DNA from: Siphlonurus alternatus | Taxonomy: Eukaryota; Arthropoda; Insecta; Ephemeroptera; Siphlonuridae | Direction of reading: 5' to 3' | Assembly: GCA_949825025.1 (NCBI GenBank) | Contig: OX463784.1 | Span: forward strand, 16,806,124 to 16,870,123 | DNA length: 64,000 nt | Shown: positions 12,334-27,099 of the stretch, one piece after another | Layout of the letters: each line of letters opens with the position of its first letter | How positions within the stretch are numbered: position 1 is the stretch's first letter | Notes under the pieces: model-generated | What the model was told of the DNA's origin: nothing | Database searches by the model: none | The model's input: the letters and a program-made list of their open reading frames with translations, nothing else | Translations under genes and position numbers: made by a program

Positions 12334-13349
12334 AAAAATGGCATTAAATACCTCATTTGAAAAATATTTTTAAGTTGAACTTATTTTGACAGTAAATTGT
12401 ACTTAAACTAATCAGTTCATCAATTAAAACAATAAAAAAATAATAGGAGAATATTGTGTTTAAATAGTTGTGAATTTTTTATGATGATATATATAAATAA
12501 ATCAATAATATTATAATATTAAAATATAATATAATATAAATATAATAACATAATAAAATATTATATAATAATATTTGAAGAAAAAATGCTAAATAATTGA
12601 ATTTTTGTTCAGGTGTTTATAATTTTTAATTCATTTAATGAGAGCGATAGAATGAGAATAACACAATTTCGTAATATTTAAAATATATATTTATTACTAT
12701 ACGAATATTTATTTACAATGTAAATTTCACATTATGTATTACGTATTTATACCAACAAATATCCAATAACAATTATAGATTGTTTTGTAAATTTGAGTTA
12801 AAAATGAATAAATTTGAATTCATAAATATTTCTTTGTCATCTCCACGATCTCAACGCAAAAAGTGTTTGGAAAAGATCGCGATTTAACAAAATTTTAAAA
12901 TGTTATATATACAGTAAACGTGATTTTGAATATGAGATATTATAATAACAAAATTATATTACAAGAATTTTTTTTAATTTTATATTCCCTGCTACCCAAA
13001 TAATCCTAATTAAAATAATGTCATGGAAAATAATGCTGGCTAGTAACGTGCACCTATAATAACATTCATACAATATACATTAATTATAAATGTACAGTAC
13101 ATCCCTCATTTAAGACAGCACAAATAAACTTTACTTCTATGTGATTTACCTCCTGGCACTGCAGCAGTAGCTCCAATAGACAAAGAAATAAAGATTTGAC
13201 ATTTTAGAGAAGGTAAGAAGAATAAGACCTTTATCAATAGTTAAAAAAAAAAAAAAAAAAAATGGGGGGATACTTTGGATTGCCGTAAAGGGTGCAATAA
13301 CAGAAAAACAATATACAGTAGAGTCTTAAAAAAAAAAAAAAAAAAAAAA
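12334..13349. other. AT-rich intergenic stretch
   Basis: Low-complexity AT-rich sequence with A-runs at about 13243-13261. No gene or paired arms recognised. Confidence 0.45.
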
Positions 13350-13465
13350 GCAAGAGTTGATGCCTGAAAATCTCCGGAATCGACGTATTTAATTTCTACT
13401 TATTAAAAGCGGAACTACGCATAAATTTACGTCACTTCTGTGAATTTTCAGGCATCAACTCTTGC
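13350..13465. repeat. small MITE with 22 bp inverted ends
   Basis: Starts GCAAGAGTTGATGCCTGAAA and ends with its reverse complement, a near-perfect pair of arms about 116 bp apart. An A-run directly abuts the left end. Confidence 0.75.
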
Positions 13466-14226
13466 TTGTTAATACCAACAGAATAAAAAAGCAAGATACA
13501 AAGAAGTGATGTATTAACTGTATTTAACATTTAGACATAACTCACATAACAAAATAACATGCATGGTTTATAAATCTTCCACATATTTCTTAAAATAATA
13601 TCACATAAATCTACTTTTTTTTTTAAACTTAATATTAATTACTTTGACCCATTCAGAATATAAAAATATGCAATAATGTACTTTTATTACTAAAAAATAC
13701 TATTTTTAAAATAGTTAACAAAAAATATTATTATGAGCTGGCACTATAAAATTAAGCAGGAAAAACACATTCATTCTTTGACTTCAATAAAATTCTTTCT
13801 TGGTTATGAAATATTTCTGCCACAGAATTTCAATAAATAAACATTTAAACAGCATTAAAGTGACAAAGTGTACTTTAATAATGAATGGAATAATGTAAAT
13901 AGTTGTGAACCCAAGACGAAACAATTTCGGAGTGGGGATGATATTCAAGTTAATAAAATGTTCAACTTTGCATCTTATTACAATTGAACAGATCAAAATT
14001 ACATCAAAACTGTACCTTATAGTTATATTTTCAGGTGAAAGTATTATCAGGATTGAAAATGTGGTATCATCTTTTATTTCATTCACTACGTTCACATGAC
14101 GGTGTTTAATAAGAATAATATTATCTGTCGTCAACGAATCATATTAAATACCATCATGAATATTGCCTAATAATTCACAATAACATTAAATTGCTCTGTA
14201 AAAAAATAAGTATGTAATGTTATAAC

Positions 14227-14232
14227 TTTATT
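14227..14232 (-). terminator. candidate polyadenylation signal of the transporter gene
   Basis: AATAAA on the minus strand, 76 bases after the stop codon at 14308. Confidence 0.35.
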
Positions 14233-14307
14233 TCCTATATTTAGATATCAAAATAAAATACAGTACTATATACCAGAGCATAATGTAATATTTTAAAAAG
14301 TTTGCAC

Positions 14308-17169
<2,862 letters not shown>

Positions 17170-18489
17170 CGTACTTTCAAAATATAATTAGTTATTAATT
17201 TTATAAGTATATTTTATTTTCTAGACATGATTTAATTCTTTAATTCACCAATATCTTCAAACTTTTTAGCACAAGCTTACGTTGACAGCTGACGAACAGC
17301 TGGCAATATTTTTGTTTTGATACATTCGCGCCCTCTATTGTTACAACATCAAACTAATTACAAATATAAAAAACAGGCAATTTTCACAATTATAAATAAA
17401 AATAATTAAAAATATTAAAATACAATTTAGCATATTGACAAGATAGAAGTAAAAAGTCAACTTTTATTTTAATATAATCCTAAATAGGCCCAAGATGTGG
17501 AGAGTACGGTGTCAAAACAACTGTCAGCCTGAAAGCTATGCAACCTTGTTTGGTTTCATGCTCGAAGGGAAGCATACATTACAGGCGGACATCCTACAGT
17601 GCAATGCAGTGTACGTTGACCGCTCCCTTTAAATAAATAGATTCGCAGTTCAACAAAAGTAAAAAAAAAAAAAAAAAAAAAAATTTTGGGGAGCAATTTA
17701 ACTATATAATTTACAAGTTCTTTTGCCCTTACATTTAAGAATTTCATTTTATTTTCCTTCGAATATTTTATACGAATTAAAGTCACAGAAAATATATTAC
17801 GTAATTCTTTGGTTTATTACCATGAATTGATACTTATTATTATAGCTTAATCCAAGCTTTGAATTTTAGCATGTTTTTTTTTTTAAAATTATAAAATTAA
17901 AGATAATTCATTAACTATAGTAATGTTTCAATTTGTATCTATTGCATAGAGAATTTAACAAAGATATAAGAATTCTAGGTGAAAGTTAGGTTGCTGGCTT
18001 TAATTAATTTTAAATAATATATATGAATATAATAAGCTCACTTTTTAAATTATATAATTATTTTCGTACTATAATAATATATTATTATACATTATCATTT
18101 TACAAAACTTAAAAGTGCTTTTCTACAGATAGACAAACAAAGCAACTTCGGAACAGGTTATAGAAGATCTCTATAGTGTCCGTTGTTTGCTAATTGCCAA
18201 TTCAGAATAATAAAGTCTTAACTAATGATAACGTTTAGGCTGGCCAGATCTGGGTATAATATGCATTAAAATAAGAAATATTATTATATCATTTTACAAC
18301 ATATTTATTATTTATTTATATTAAATGCCTGATGTTGATACACTGAGTTAAAAACCAGAGTTTAAATTACAAAATTAGTTCAGGTTTATTACAGTACTTG
18401 AATTCTTCTTATTTCTCTATTCCTCATTTTTACTGTACACAGATAGTCAGTAATCACATAGAAATGGACCAGGACAATTGCATGCTGCC
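17170..18489. other. intergenic: upstream of transporter, downstream of zinc-finger copy A
   Basis: AT-rich, with an A-run near 17660-17682. It should hold the transporter promoter and the 3' UTR of zinc-finger copy A. No specific motif or repeat arms were recognised. Confidence 0.45.
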
Positions 18490-19998
18490 CTACTCCTTTT
18501 TACTTTCACTACAAATATGTTCTGTCAAAATTTTTAGTCGATTGCTACCAAATTTACAATTTTTACAATTATAAACATAACTATTAGAATGAGTTGCTTC
18601 ATGTCTTTGCATTTCATGTTTTTGTGTAAATTGTCTATTACAAAATTTACAAATGAATGGTCTTTCGCCTGTATGAGTTCTTGTATGTACACGGAGGTTA
18701 TTAGCGGTGTGGAAGGTTTTATCACAGAATTTGCATTCAAATGGACGAAGGTCTAAATGTATCCTACGAATATGATTTCTTAATATGAGAGCTGTTACAT
18801 AAGACTTTGGACACAAGTGACATTTAAATGCCAAATTACCCTCATGTATCATTTCATGAGTTTGTAGAGCTTGTTTGTGTAAGAATCTTTTTGGGCAATA
18901 TTGACATTGATGTGGTTTTTCACCTTGATGGGCTTGTATGTGTAAATTTAAACCAATTTTAGTTTTATACATTTTAGCACACATTTCACATTGAAAATTT
19001 GGTTGATCAATATGTGTATTACCATTTTTTGCTCTTTTATGTTTTAATATATGATCTTTAAAATGAAATTCATTAGCACTATATCTGTTACATATTTTAC
19101 AATGAAAGTTTGATTTTTTAATATAAAATTTTGATTCCGTTGTAAGAGCTACTTTTTTATGAGTTTTAACATGTTTTTTAATACTTGCTTCATTTTTGTG
19201 TTTTTTATTACACATTGTGCATTGATAAAACCATTCTTTCATATGAACTTTACGAATATGAGTATCAATATAACGTTTACAGGAAAATTGGCGTTGACAA
19301 ACATCACACACAAATTCTTTCGCGTTGTGAGTTTGTTTATGACTTCTCAATGTGTCAACATTCAACCATTTATAACACACAGGGCACTTTTCTTTTCTTA
19401 ACCCACCATGTCGAAGTATATGATATTTCAGATGACATTTTTTCTTATATACCTTGTCACATATCGGGCATTTCAATTCACTAATTTCCTTTCCCACGAG
19501 TTTCTTCTTATGACTTTTTTTAAGCTCTTCAGTTCTTTCATTTGCTAATTTTATAATTTCATTATCATTACATACATTATGAACAATTTTTTTAAATTTA
19601 TTTTGAATTAGTTCATTCAACAAATTTACTTTTGGTGTATGTGCTTGTTTAATATGTTTATTTAGCTCAGTGCTACTATTAAATATTAGATCACAACCTT
19701 CTGTACATAGGAAAAACACATGTTCATTATCATAATGATTTTCCAGATCATCTTTATCTATACAAGTCACAGAGCATTCTTCACAAACAAATGCATTAGG
19801 TTTTGTAACGGGAACTATACCAATGTTTATGAGCTCTTCAATTTGTTGTTCTTCTATGGGGTCTGATGTTGTAGGTAAGTTTTCTAGAAGTTCAGGGAAG
19901 GCATCTTCTGAATTGTCAGAGAAATTGTCTGCCAACATCTCGGGGCTGGCAGGAGGAGAAACAGCAACTGAGGAGGCAACTACTGGGGAGTCTGGCTG
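18490..19998 (-). CDS. C2H2 zinc-finger exon (exon 3) of ZAD zinc-finger gene copy A
   Basis: Exon encoding 502 residues plus stop, with about 13 C2H2 fingers joined by variable linkers. One TGERP linker is near the C-terminus, and the last finger is atypical, ending in His-Ile-Cys. The exon opens at a strong TTTTTTCCAG acceptor in phase 0, so it cannot be the gene start; it needs upstream exons. The only matching donors are the ZAD exons at 45286-46315, which end in the same phase. In copy B (53883-58383) the same three-exon order is compact. Joined, copy A gives 89+46+502 = 637 residues. Such proteins are nuclear DNA-binding regulators in which the ZAD mediates dimerisation. The ORF is open end to end. 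The target is unknown. Confidence 0.9.
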   Translation of the reverse strand, partial: QPDSPVVASSVAVSPPASPEMLADNFSDNSEDAFPELLENLPTTSDPIEEQQIEELINIGIVPVTKPNAFVCEECSVTCIDKDDLENHYDNEHVFFLCTEGCDLIFNSSTELNKHIKQAHTPKVNLLNELIQNKFKKIVHNVCNDNEIIKLANERTEELKKSHKKKLVGKEISELKCPICDKVYKKKCHLKYHILRHGGLRKEKCPVCYKWLNVDTLRSHKQTHNAKEFVCDVCQRQFSCKRYIDTHIRKVHMKEWFYQCTMCNKKHKNEASIKKHVKTHKKVALTTESKFYIKKSNFHCKICNRYSANEFHFKDHILKHKRAKNGNTHIDQPNFQCEMCAKMYKTKIGLNLHIQAHQGEKPHQCQYCPKRFLHKQALQTHEMIHEGNLAFKCHLCPKSYVTALILRNHIRRIHLDLRPFECKFCDKTFHTANNLRVHTRTHTGERPFICKFCNRQFTQKHEMQRHEATHSNSYVYNCKNCKFGSNRLKILTEHICSESKKE

Positions 19999-20077
19999 CT
20001 GGAAAAAAGTTGAGATTTTTATTAATGTCTAATGGCTTCATGAATCTTGTCTCTTTATTGAAATATAATTTTATAGC

Positions 20078-20324
20078 AATGGACATCCTACATGAATTTT
20101 TTTTTATTGCAGAAATAATAGAGAGTGACAAAAATTATGACACTCTGATTTTTTTATTTTATCCCACCCCCTTATTCAAGGAACTACTTTTAAAAAATGA
20201 ATTAAAGTGCATGCATGTGGCCACATTCCCTGGATGGAGGGGCGTTAGTGGGTGTCCAAGCCTTTTTTTTTTTTTTTTTTTTAATAATCCAGAGGGGACA
20301 ACAGAGGTTGCAAAACTTTTACTA
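20078..20324. repeat. left part of an interrupted MITE family 1 copy
   Basis: Starts AATGGACATCCTACATGAAT and TTATTGCAGAAATAATAGAG, the left arm of family 1. It is cut at 20325 by another element. The right arm resumes at 21503 and its last bases lie beyond the giant transposon at 44676-44690. Confidence 0.7.
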
Positions 20325-21502
20325 AGGCTGTGTTCGAATTGACATAATTATTATATGTACGGTTAGTATGCGTACCCATACATTTTGTATGCGTATATAT
20401 ACCGTGCGTATGAAAATTAAAAGATTTAATTCGGACATCTATACAGATTCATACCATGCCATCTGTTATTAAAGTTTAGAACTACTCAGCTGTCATACCC
20501 AGTCCATAGCCCTCTGGTGGAAGGCCAAGACCAGCAGGGGCGATCGTCAACTGTCAAGATATTAGCCGTCTGAAATTTAAAAAATAACACGCAAAGTAAT
20601 CGAAGTAATGGGGAGGAACTATTTTTTTAAAAATATTTACCTGATATTATTGAAGGTATCTTGTAGTGCGATACTACTTTAATGTAGTCTCCTGCGTGCT
20701 GATTATTTTATTTAGTTGATAAATATTATATTACCTGAGAAATATTACGGTAAAGTCAGGGCGGGAACTTAGTTATATCTTCCAAGCCTTGGATATGTAT
20801 CATGACGTCACGGAATATTGAAAATGCAAAAAAGTACTTGCATCAACTTTCATACATTATTTTCGATGTAGTTATAACTTTACTTGATATACAAAGTAAA
20901 GAAATTGCAATTAAGTAAAGTGAAAGTCACTGATCGCTATGAAGAAAGGTTTTCAATGTTTATATGACGTCATCGCCAGTAAACTAACTTTTTCCTTCGC
21001 GGCTTCGCGCATGCGCAGATGTAACAGAAGTCGGGTTCATAAAAATTAATTGGAGTGTATTAATATTGGTTTTGCGTGAAAAAGAAGGTTGTTACGCAAG
21101 ATTAGACTATATTAGAGTTAAACTAGTTTCATTTTCAAAACTCTAGCACACAGCGCAATTGTCGTAAACCGCGACCAAAGTGAAGTCCTCTCCCATTTGA
21201 TTACACGCAAAGCTGCTGCTCAGTAGGACGGCTATTGAAAAGTGGGCGCGGTCAGGTCTTGGCCTTCCACCAGAGGGCTATGCCCAGTCCCTTGTAATTT
21301 TGAATTTGCCGCTCAGTGTGCATTCAGTTCGTACGCCTGGTATGCATTTCCGTGTACAGTCGGTGTGGTACGGTATGCACCGTGCATACTGATGCGCATC
21401 AATACATACAAACAAATAACTATACGAATGACGTCATATACCAAAAAAATGACAGTCAATATTGTACATACAGACTGTTTTATGTCAATTCGAACACAGC
21501 CT
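20325..21502. mobile_element. 1.18 kb foldback element inserted in a MITE
   Basis: Perfect 22 bp ends: AGGCTGTGTTCGAATTGACA at the left and the complement ending GTTCGAACACAGCCT at the right. Inner inverted blocks include CTCTGGTGGAAGGCCAAGAC. No transposase is seen. It sits in the large intron of zinc-finger copy A. Confidence 0.85.
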
Positions 21503-21767
21503 AAATACAGTACATATATATTTAAAAATAGTTCAGGGACTCAAAAATAACTGAACAAATTCATAGTAACATAATTTAGTGCTGTACCGTCCATTCATTG
21601 GTAAAAAAAATATACATACAGTAAATATATGTATGTATATTTGTGTACTGTTTTTTTTCCTGTACCAATTCTCAATAAACAACTATTATTATTATTATTA
21701 TTATTATTAAATATTAATAAAAAAAAATAATAAAAAATAAAATAAATAAAAAATTGTCATGTATGTA
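21503..21767. repeat. right part of the interrupted MITE family 1 copy
   Basis: Contains TTTAAAAATAGTTCAGGGAC and GTAACATAATTTAGTGCTG, the right arm of family 1. It is itself split by a (TTA)n-bearing insertion at about 21600-21740. It ends AAAAATTGTCATGTATGTA at the giant transposon; the remaining GGTTGTCCATT lies after 44677. Confidence 0.7.
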
Positions 21768-21788
21768 CCCACGTCTAAATCTGGACTA
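21768..21788 (+). repeat. left terminal inverted repeat of the giant transposon
   Basis: 21 bases beginning CCCACGTCTAAATC, preceded by TA at 21766-21767. Perfect inverted match to 44655-44675. Confidence 0.9.
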
Positions 21789-24700
21789 GTCTGAGCTGAT
21801 TAAGGTAGTTCAAATCAGTTCATGCAGTTCAAATGGGCTAATATTCTGGACTGTTTTGAACAGCGAAGCTCAGATCAGTTCAAAACAGTTTTTAACTATT
21901 TTGAGCTGTTTCCTGCTCAAAATTGTTGCAGTTCAATGCAGTTTGAATTAGTTCATATCAGCTCATAACCTTTCTGCAGCTCAAAGTAGTTTCGGCTAGC
22001 TCAAACTAGTCCTGTAGTTCAGGACAGACCACCGCAGCTCAGACAGTCCAGTTTAGTTCAAACCAGTTCAGCGGCAGCCCAATGCAGCTCAGACAGTCCA
22101 GTCTAGTCCAAATTAGTTTATTGAAGCTCAGACAGTCCACTGCAGCTCAGACAGCCCCGTCTAGTTCAAATTAGTCCATTTAAGCTCAGACGGCCACTGT
22201 AGTCCAGGACAGTCCACCGCAGCTCAGACAATCCAGTTTAGTTCAAACCAGTTCAGCGGCAGTCCAATGCAGTTCAGACAGTCCAGTCTAGTTCAAATTA
22301 GTCCATTGATGCTCAGACAGTACACTGCAGTCCAGAACAGTCCACTGCAGCTCAGACAGTCCCGTTTGGTTCAAATTAGTCCATTTAAGCTCAGACGGCC
22401 ACTGTAGTCCAGGACAGTCCAACGCAGTTCAGACAGCCCTGTTTAGATCAAACCAGTTCAGCGGCAGTCCACTGTAGCTCAGACAGTCCCGTCTAGTTCA
22501 AATTAGTCCATTTAAGCTCAGACGGCCACTGTGGTCCAGGACAGTCCACCGCAGCTCAGACAGTCCAGTTTAGCTCAAATTAGTCCATTGAAGCTCAGAC
22601 AGTTCAGTCTGGTTCAAATTAGTCAGGGGCGATCGGTCCATAGATGCGAAGAATGCACTGCATGACCAACACAGATGGGAATGATGGGATTTTTTTTTAT
22701 TGTCTTTTGGTGCTCCAAGCATATAATTTTCATTAGTTTGAATTTATAATTTTGAATAAAATCCCGCTGATCTTATTCTCGCTTGTCTTCGTATTTTTTC
22801 GCGATTTAAGACTGCGGCCCGAGTGATCGCAGTCATCACTACGTCACTAGAACCGGATCTAGCCAATAGAAAAGGCGCAAAATGAGATGGTGGGTGGGGT
22901 GGGCTATTGTAAAAATAATAGCTGGTGAAGCGCTGTATTCAGAGCCTCCTCAACCAATCAAAATCAGATGACGAGAAACTTTGATATTCATATTCAAAAA
23001 TATTTAATATTTTAATAAATAAATAAGCATGTTACTCTTTTAAAATAAAAATATCAATTATGAAATTACCACATTTATTCTAATTTTTAAATTACCTAGT
23101 CTGTAGTCTTATAGTCTCTAGTCTGATTTTTTTGATAGAAAAAATATTCTTTGCAAGCTAGCGCCATATATATGCTGTGTTGCAAAAACGAACTACTTAG
23201 TAGTTAGTAAATTTCGCAAGCTAGTACGGAAGCGCACACGTCTGGTTCTGTTCAGTGATGCCTGCGATGTATTTTGCTTGTGTTATGCGTGTACTGTCTA
23301 GGGAGTTTCTTTAAACTGTGTGAAATATACCTAATATAATAAGTTGACAAATTTATTGATAATTTACCAAAAAGAGCGTCGTCTATATATGAAATTTTAT
23401 TTTTAGTAAGTTTGTTTTACATTGACATATATATGGTAGAATAAAAATTATACTTATTATAATATAATTTAGGAGCAACGGAAAATGAGAAATAAGACTT
23501 TATAATTTGCACCGTTGATTAAAAAGAATGAAAAATATATACATTTAAAAACATTGAAATTAGTAAATTAACTTTTTTTTTTTAGAATACGGCAAAAATA
23601 TTAAAGAAACAAAAACATCATCGATGGTATATATAGCTTCGGTTATAAAAAAAAAATCAAAGTTTTCATTGATTTTTAATAAAATAATACTGGATTGATA
23701 ATTTTAGGAATCATATAAAACTTTGAATCATGTTTCTGGAGTGTTAATTTTGAACTTCAAAATTTATTTGCCACGCCCCTTTTTTAGAAAAAATCGCGCC
23801 TGCGGCGGGCTGTACGGGGGGCTCGGCCCCTCGGACCCCCCTTTGGCATTTTATTCTCGTCGTTTTCAATGCGCATGACTATGTAGTAAGGTCACCGATC
23901 GCCACTGAAATTAGTCCTTTGAAGCTCAGACAGTCCACTGCAGCTCAGACAGTCCCGTCTAGTTCAAATAAGTCATTTAAGCTCAGACGGCCACTGTTGT
24001 CCAGGACAGTCCACCGCAGCTCAGACAGTCCAGTTTAGCTCAAACCAGTTCAGCGGCAGTCCAATGCAGCTCAGAGAGTCCAGTATAGTTCAAATTAGTC
24101 CATTGATGTTCAGACAGTACACTGCAGTCCACCGCAGCTCAGACATACCAGTTTAGCTCAAATTAGTCCATTAAAGTTCAGACAGTCCACCGCAGCTCAA
24201 ACAGTCCAGTCTAGTTCAAATTAGTCCATTGAAGCTCAGACAGTCCAGTCTACTTCAAATGAGTTCATTGAAGCTCAGACTGTCCACTGCTGTCCAAGAC
24301 AGTCCAATGCAGTTCAGACAGTCCAGTCTAGTTCAAATTGATACATTGAAGCTCAGACAGTCCACTGCAGTCCAGGACAGTCCACCGCAGCTCAGACAGT
24401 CCAGTCAAGTTCAAATGAGTTAATTGAAGTTCAGACAGTCCACTGCAGTCCAGGACAGTCCACCGCGGCTCAGACAGTCCAGTCTAGTTCAAATTAGTCC
24501 ATTGACGCTCAGACAGTCCACTGCAGCTCAGACAGTCCAGTTTAGTTCAAATTAGTCCATTGAAGTTCAGATAGTCCATTGAAGTTCAGATAGTCCACTG
24601 CAGTCCAGGACAGTCCACCGCTGCTCAGACAGTCCAGTCAAGTTCAAATTAGTCCATTGACGCTCAGACAGTCCACTGCAGTCAAGGACAGTCCACCGCA

Positions 24701-25700
24701 GCTCAGACAGTCCAGTCTAGTTCAAATTAGTCCATTGACGCTCAGACAGTCCACTGCAGTCCAGGACTGTCCACCGCAGCTCAGACAGTCCAGTCTAGTT
24801 CAAATTAGTCCATTGAAGCTCAGACAGTCCACCGCAGCTCAGACAGTCCAGTCTAGTTCAAATTAGTCCATTGACGCTCAGACAGTCCACTGCAGTCCAG
24901 GACAGTCCACCGCAGCTCAGACAGTCCAGTCTAGTTCAAATAAGTCATTTAAGCTCAGACGGCCACTGCAGTCCAGGACAGTCCAGTCTAGTTCAAATTA
25001 GGCCATTGAAGTTCAGATAGTCCACTGCAGTCCAGGACGGTCCAACGCAGCTCAGACAGTCCAGTCAAGTTCAAATTAGTCCATTGACGCTCAGACAGTC
25101 CACTGCAGTCAAGGACAGTCCACCGCAGCTCAGACAGTCCAGTCTAGTTCAAATTAGTCCATTGACGCTCAGACAGTCCACTGCAGTCCAGGACTGTCCA
25201 CCGCAGCTCAGACAGTCCAGTCTAGTTCAAATTAGTCCATTGAACTTCAGACAGTCAACTGCCTGCAGTCCAGGACAGTCCACCGCAGTTCAGACAGTCC
25301 AGTCAAGTTCAAATGAGTTAATTGAAGCTCAGACAGTCCACTGCAGTCCAGGACAGTCCACCGCAGCTCAGAAAGTCCAGTTTAGTTCAAACCAGTTCAG
25401 CGGCAGTCCATGGACTCAACTGCGCGCAGCCCAGGACAGTCCACTGCAGCTCAGACAGTTCACTCTAGCTCAAAAGAGTTTAAGGCATTATATAATATTA
25501 ATAATCATTAATAGTTATTTTAGCAATCAATAATACTTTGTCCAGGGCAGTTCGCCACAGCTCGAAATAGTCTATAGCCTTGTTAAAAGATGTACATTGA
25601 TATCCTGCCTTACCGCAGCTCAGAACAGTTCATAATCTAAATCAAACAAGTCAACACGTTATACGGCTGTATTGAAGTCCACCATAGTTCAGAATAATCC
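21780..25700 (+). repeat. left subterminal tandem array (78 bp unit, AGTCCA-rich)
   Basis: Tandem units contain CTCAGACAGTCCACTGCAGT, CAGGACAGTCCACCGCAG and TAGTTCAAATTAGTCCATTG. Successive copies at 24661 and 24739 are 78 bases apart. AGTCCA occurs several times per unit. Units diverge toward both edges. The array is interrupted at 22624-23907 by a hAT-like element. The right-hand array is the same unit in inverted orientation. In plant CACTA elements, subterminal repeats of this kind are the binding sites of an element-encoded protein; that role here is inferred. Confidence 0.9.
22624..23907. mobile_element. hAT-like non-autonomous element, 1284 bp, 8 bp target duplication
   Basis: Ends CAGGGGCGATCGGT and ACCGATCGCCACTG match at 13 of 14 positions as inverted repeats. 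The flanks are an exact 8 bp direct repeat AAATTAGT (22616-22623 and 23908-23915), part of the array unit. 8 bp duplications with CAGGG-type ends are typical of hAT. No transposase frame is visible, so it is presumably mobilised in trans. Confidence 0.88.
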
Positions 25701-26248
25701 AATTATAAGCCTTGAAATGTGCTATGTACATAATTAAATGTACATTTAATATTTTTAGTGAGAAGTTAAATGGAAAGAAAAATTAAAAAAAAAATGTATA
25801 TAGTTTAATTCATACTCACATTTATTTGATAGAAATTAAAAAAAATATGTACAGCTGGAACATACAAAGTGGATACAAAAATAATATAACTATACAAATA
25901 TATTTTACTTTCACAACATCATGATTCAATTCAACAGGTGAGACATTCCATTGCAATATACTTAATTTTCTTTTATTTGAAACAGGCATCTATATAATTA
26001 TATCAATATATTTATGAAATATTAAGATTTGTTTTTAAATTCAAGAGAATGCACTTCATTTATTAATTAATATTATATACAGTATAAAATTGGGGGAAAA
26101 ACCGTAATGCAGAAATCTTGATGTGTTAATGAACATGCAACTTAGGTTTAAACATTTCATATTTATGATTTCATGTTTTAATTTTTTTCATTTTAGAGTA
26201 CCTAACAGAAAAAATTCAGTTATCAGTTACTATTTTCTAAAAAAAATT
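25701..26248. other. AT-rich spacer inside the giant transposon
   Basis: Between the left array and the foldback at 26249. No open frame or repeat arms recognised. Confidence 0.45.
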
Positions 26249-26672
26249 CAAGTAGACCTCCATAACAAACCAAAATTCAAAAAATTCTATCTCAAATAAG
26301 TTTGCCAGAAAAAAACAAGCCAAATTCAGAATGAATGCGTCGCTTAACACGGGCCTTACCTGACAAAGACCCTCGAATATCTCCTAAAAATACACCGTCA
26401 GGTGGTAAGGAAAAAATGTAGTGATGTTCTATGAACCAAGCTTTAACCAAAAACCGAATAAATTTTTTTCGCTCAAATCCGTTTTTCCATAAAAAAATAT
26501 CGGTATATTTTTTTCATACCAGCTAACGGTGTACTTTTTTTTTTTTTAAATATTTGAGGGTCTTTGTCAGGTAAGACCCCATGTTAAACGATGACTCTGA
26601 CTTTGTAATTTTTTTCGGGCAAAACTACGTGAGATAGAATTTTTTGGATTTCGGTTTGATATGCAGGACCAC
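26249..26672. repeat. foldback MITE downstream of the transposase gene
   Basis: Arms contain CAAAAAATTCTATCTCA at the left and its complement TGAGATAGAATTTTTTGG at the right, with inner arms CCTGACAAAGACCCTCGAATA and complement. It resembles 29687-30200, which ends in the similar AAAAAATTCCATCT motif. Confidence 0.75.
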
Positions 26673-27099
26673 TTCAGCCATTTTTATAAAATAATAACTC
26701 AACCTTTCTTTTCTGATAAGAACTCTACTTTAAAAATTATGTTGAAGTTATTAGTGCACTAATAAACAGTCACAATCCTCCGCCTTTTAATTAAGTTTCA
26801 GCAGATAATGTTTGAAACATACACCGAACGAAATTCGGTAACTGATGATGTCAGGTGCATTCAGAGCAAAATATATATGCATTATGATAAAAGCTCTGAA
26901 AAAACTTCACGACATTGCTGCAAATTTGCTCGTTGAGCTTTTCAAACATTTTCTGCTGCTGGAATTTTTTCGTGGAAAGAATATTTTTGTTTTTTCACTT
27001 TTTTTTTTTTTTCGCACTAAAATGTTTATCAAAATTCAAAATACATAGTAAAATTAAAAAGTGGAAACTACTACTACTTTTTTAGGTCAGAGACACAAA

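Noticed and set aside
13784..14134. 116-codon minus-strand frame upstream of nothing recognisable
   Set aside because: Ile/Phe-rich composition expected from AT-rich DNA, no domain, and it lies just beyond the transporter 3' end.
24229..25533. Open frames with LRQS/SSLVQ repeats on the plus strand
   Set aside because: They read through the 78 bp subterminal array. 78 is a multiple of three, so the frame stays open by chance. No splice signals, start context or domain.
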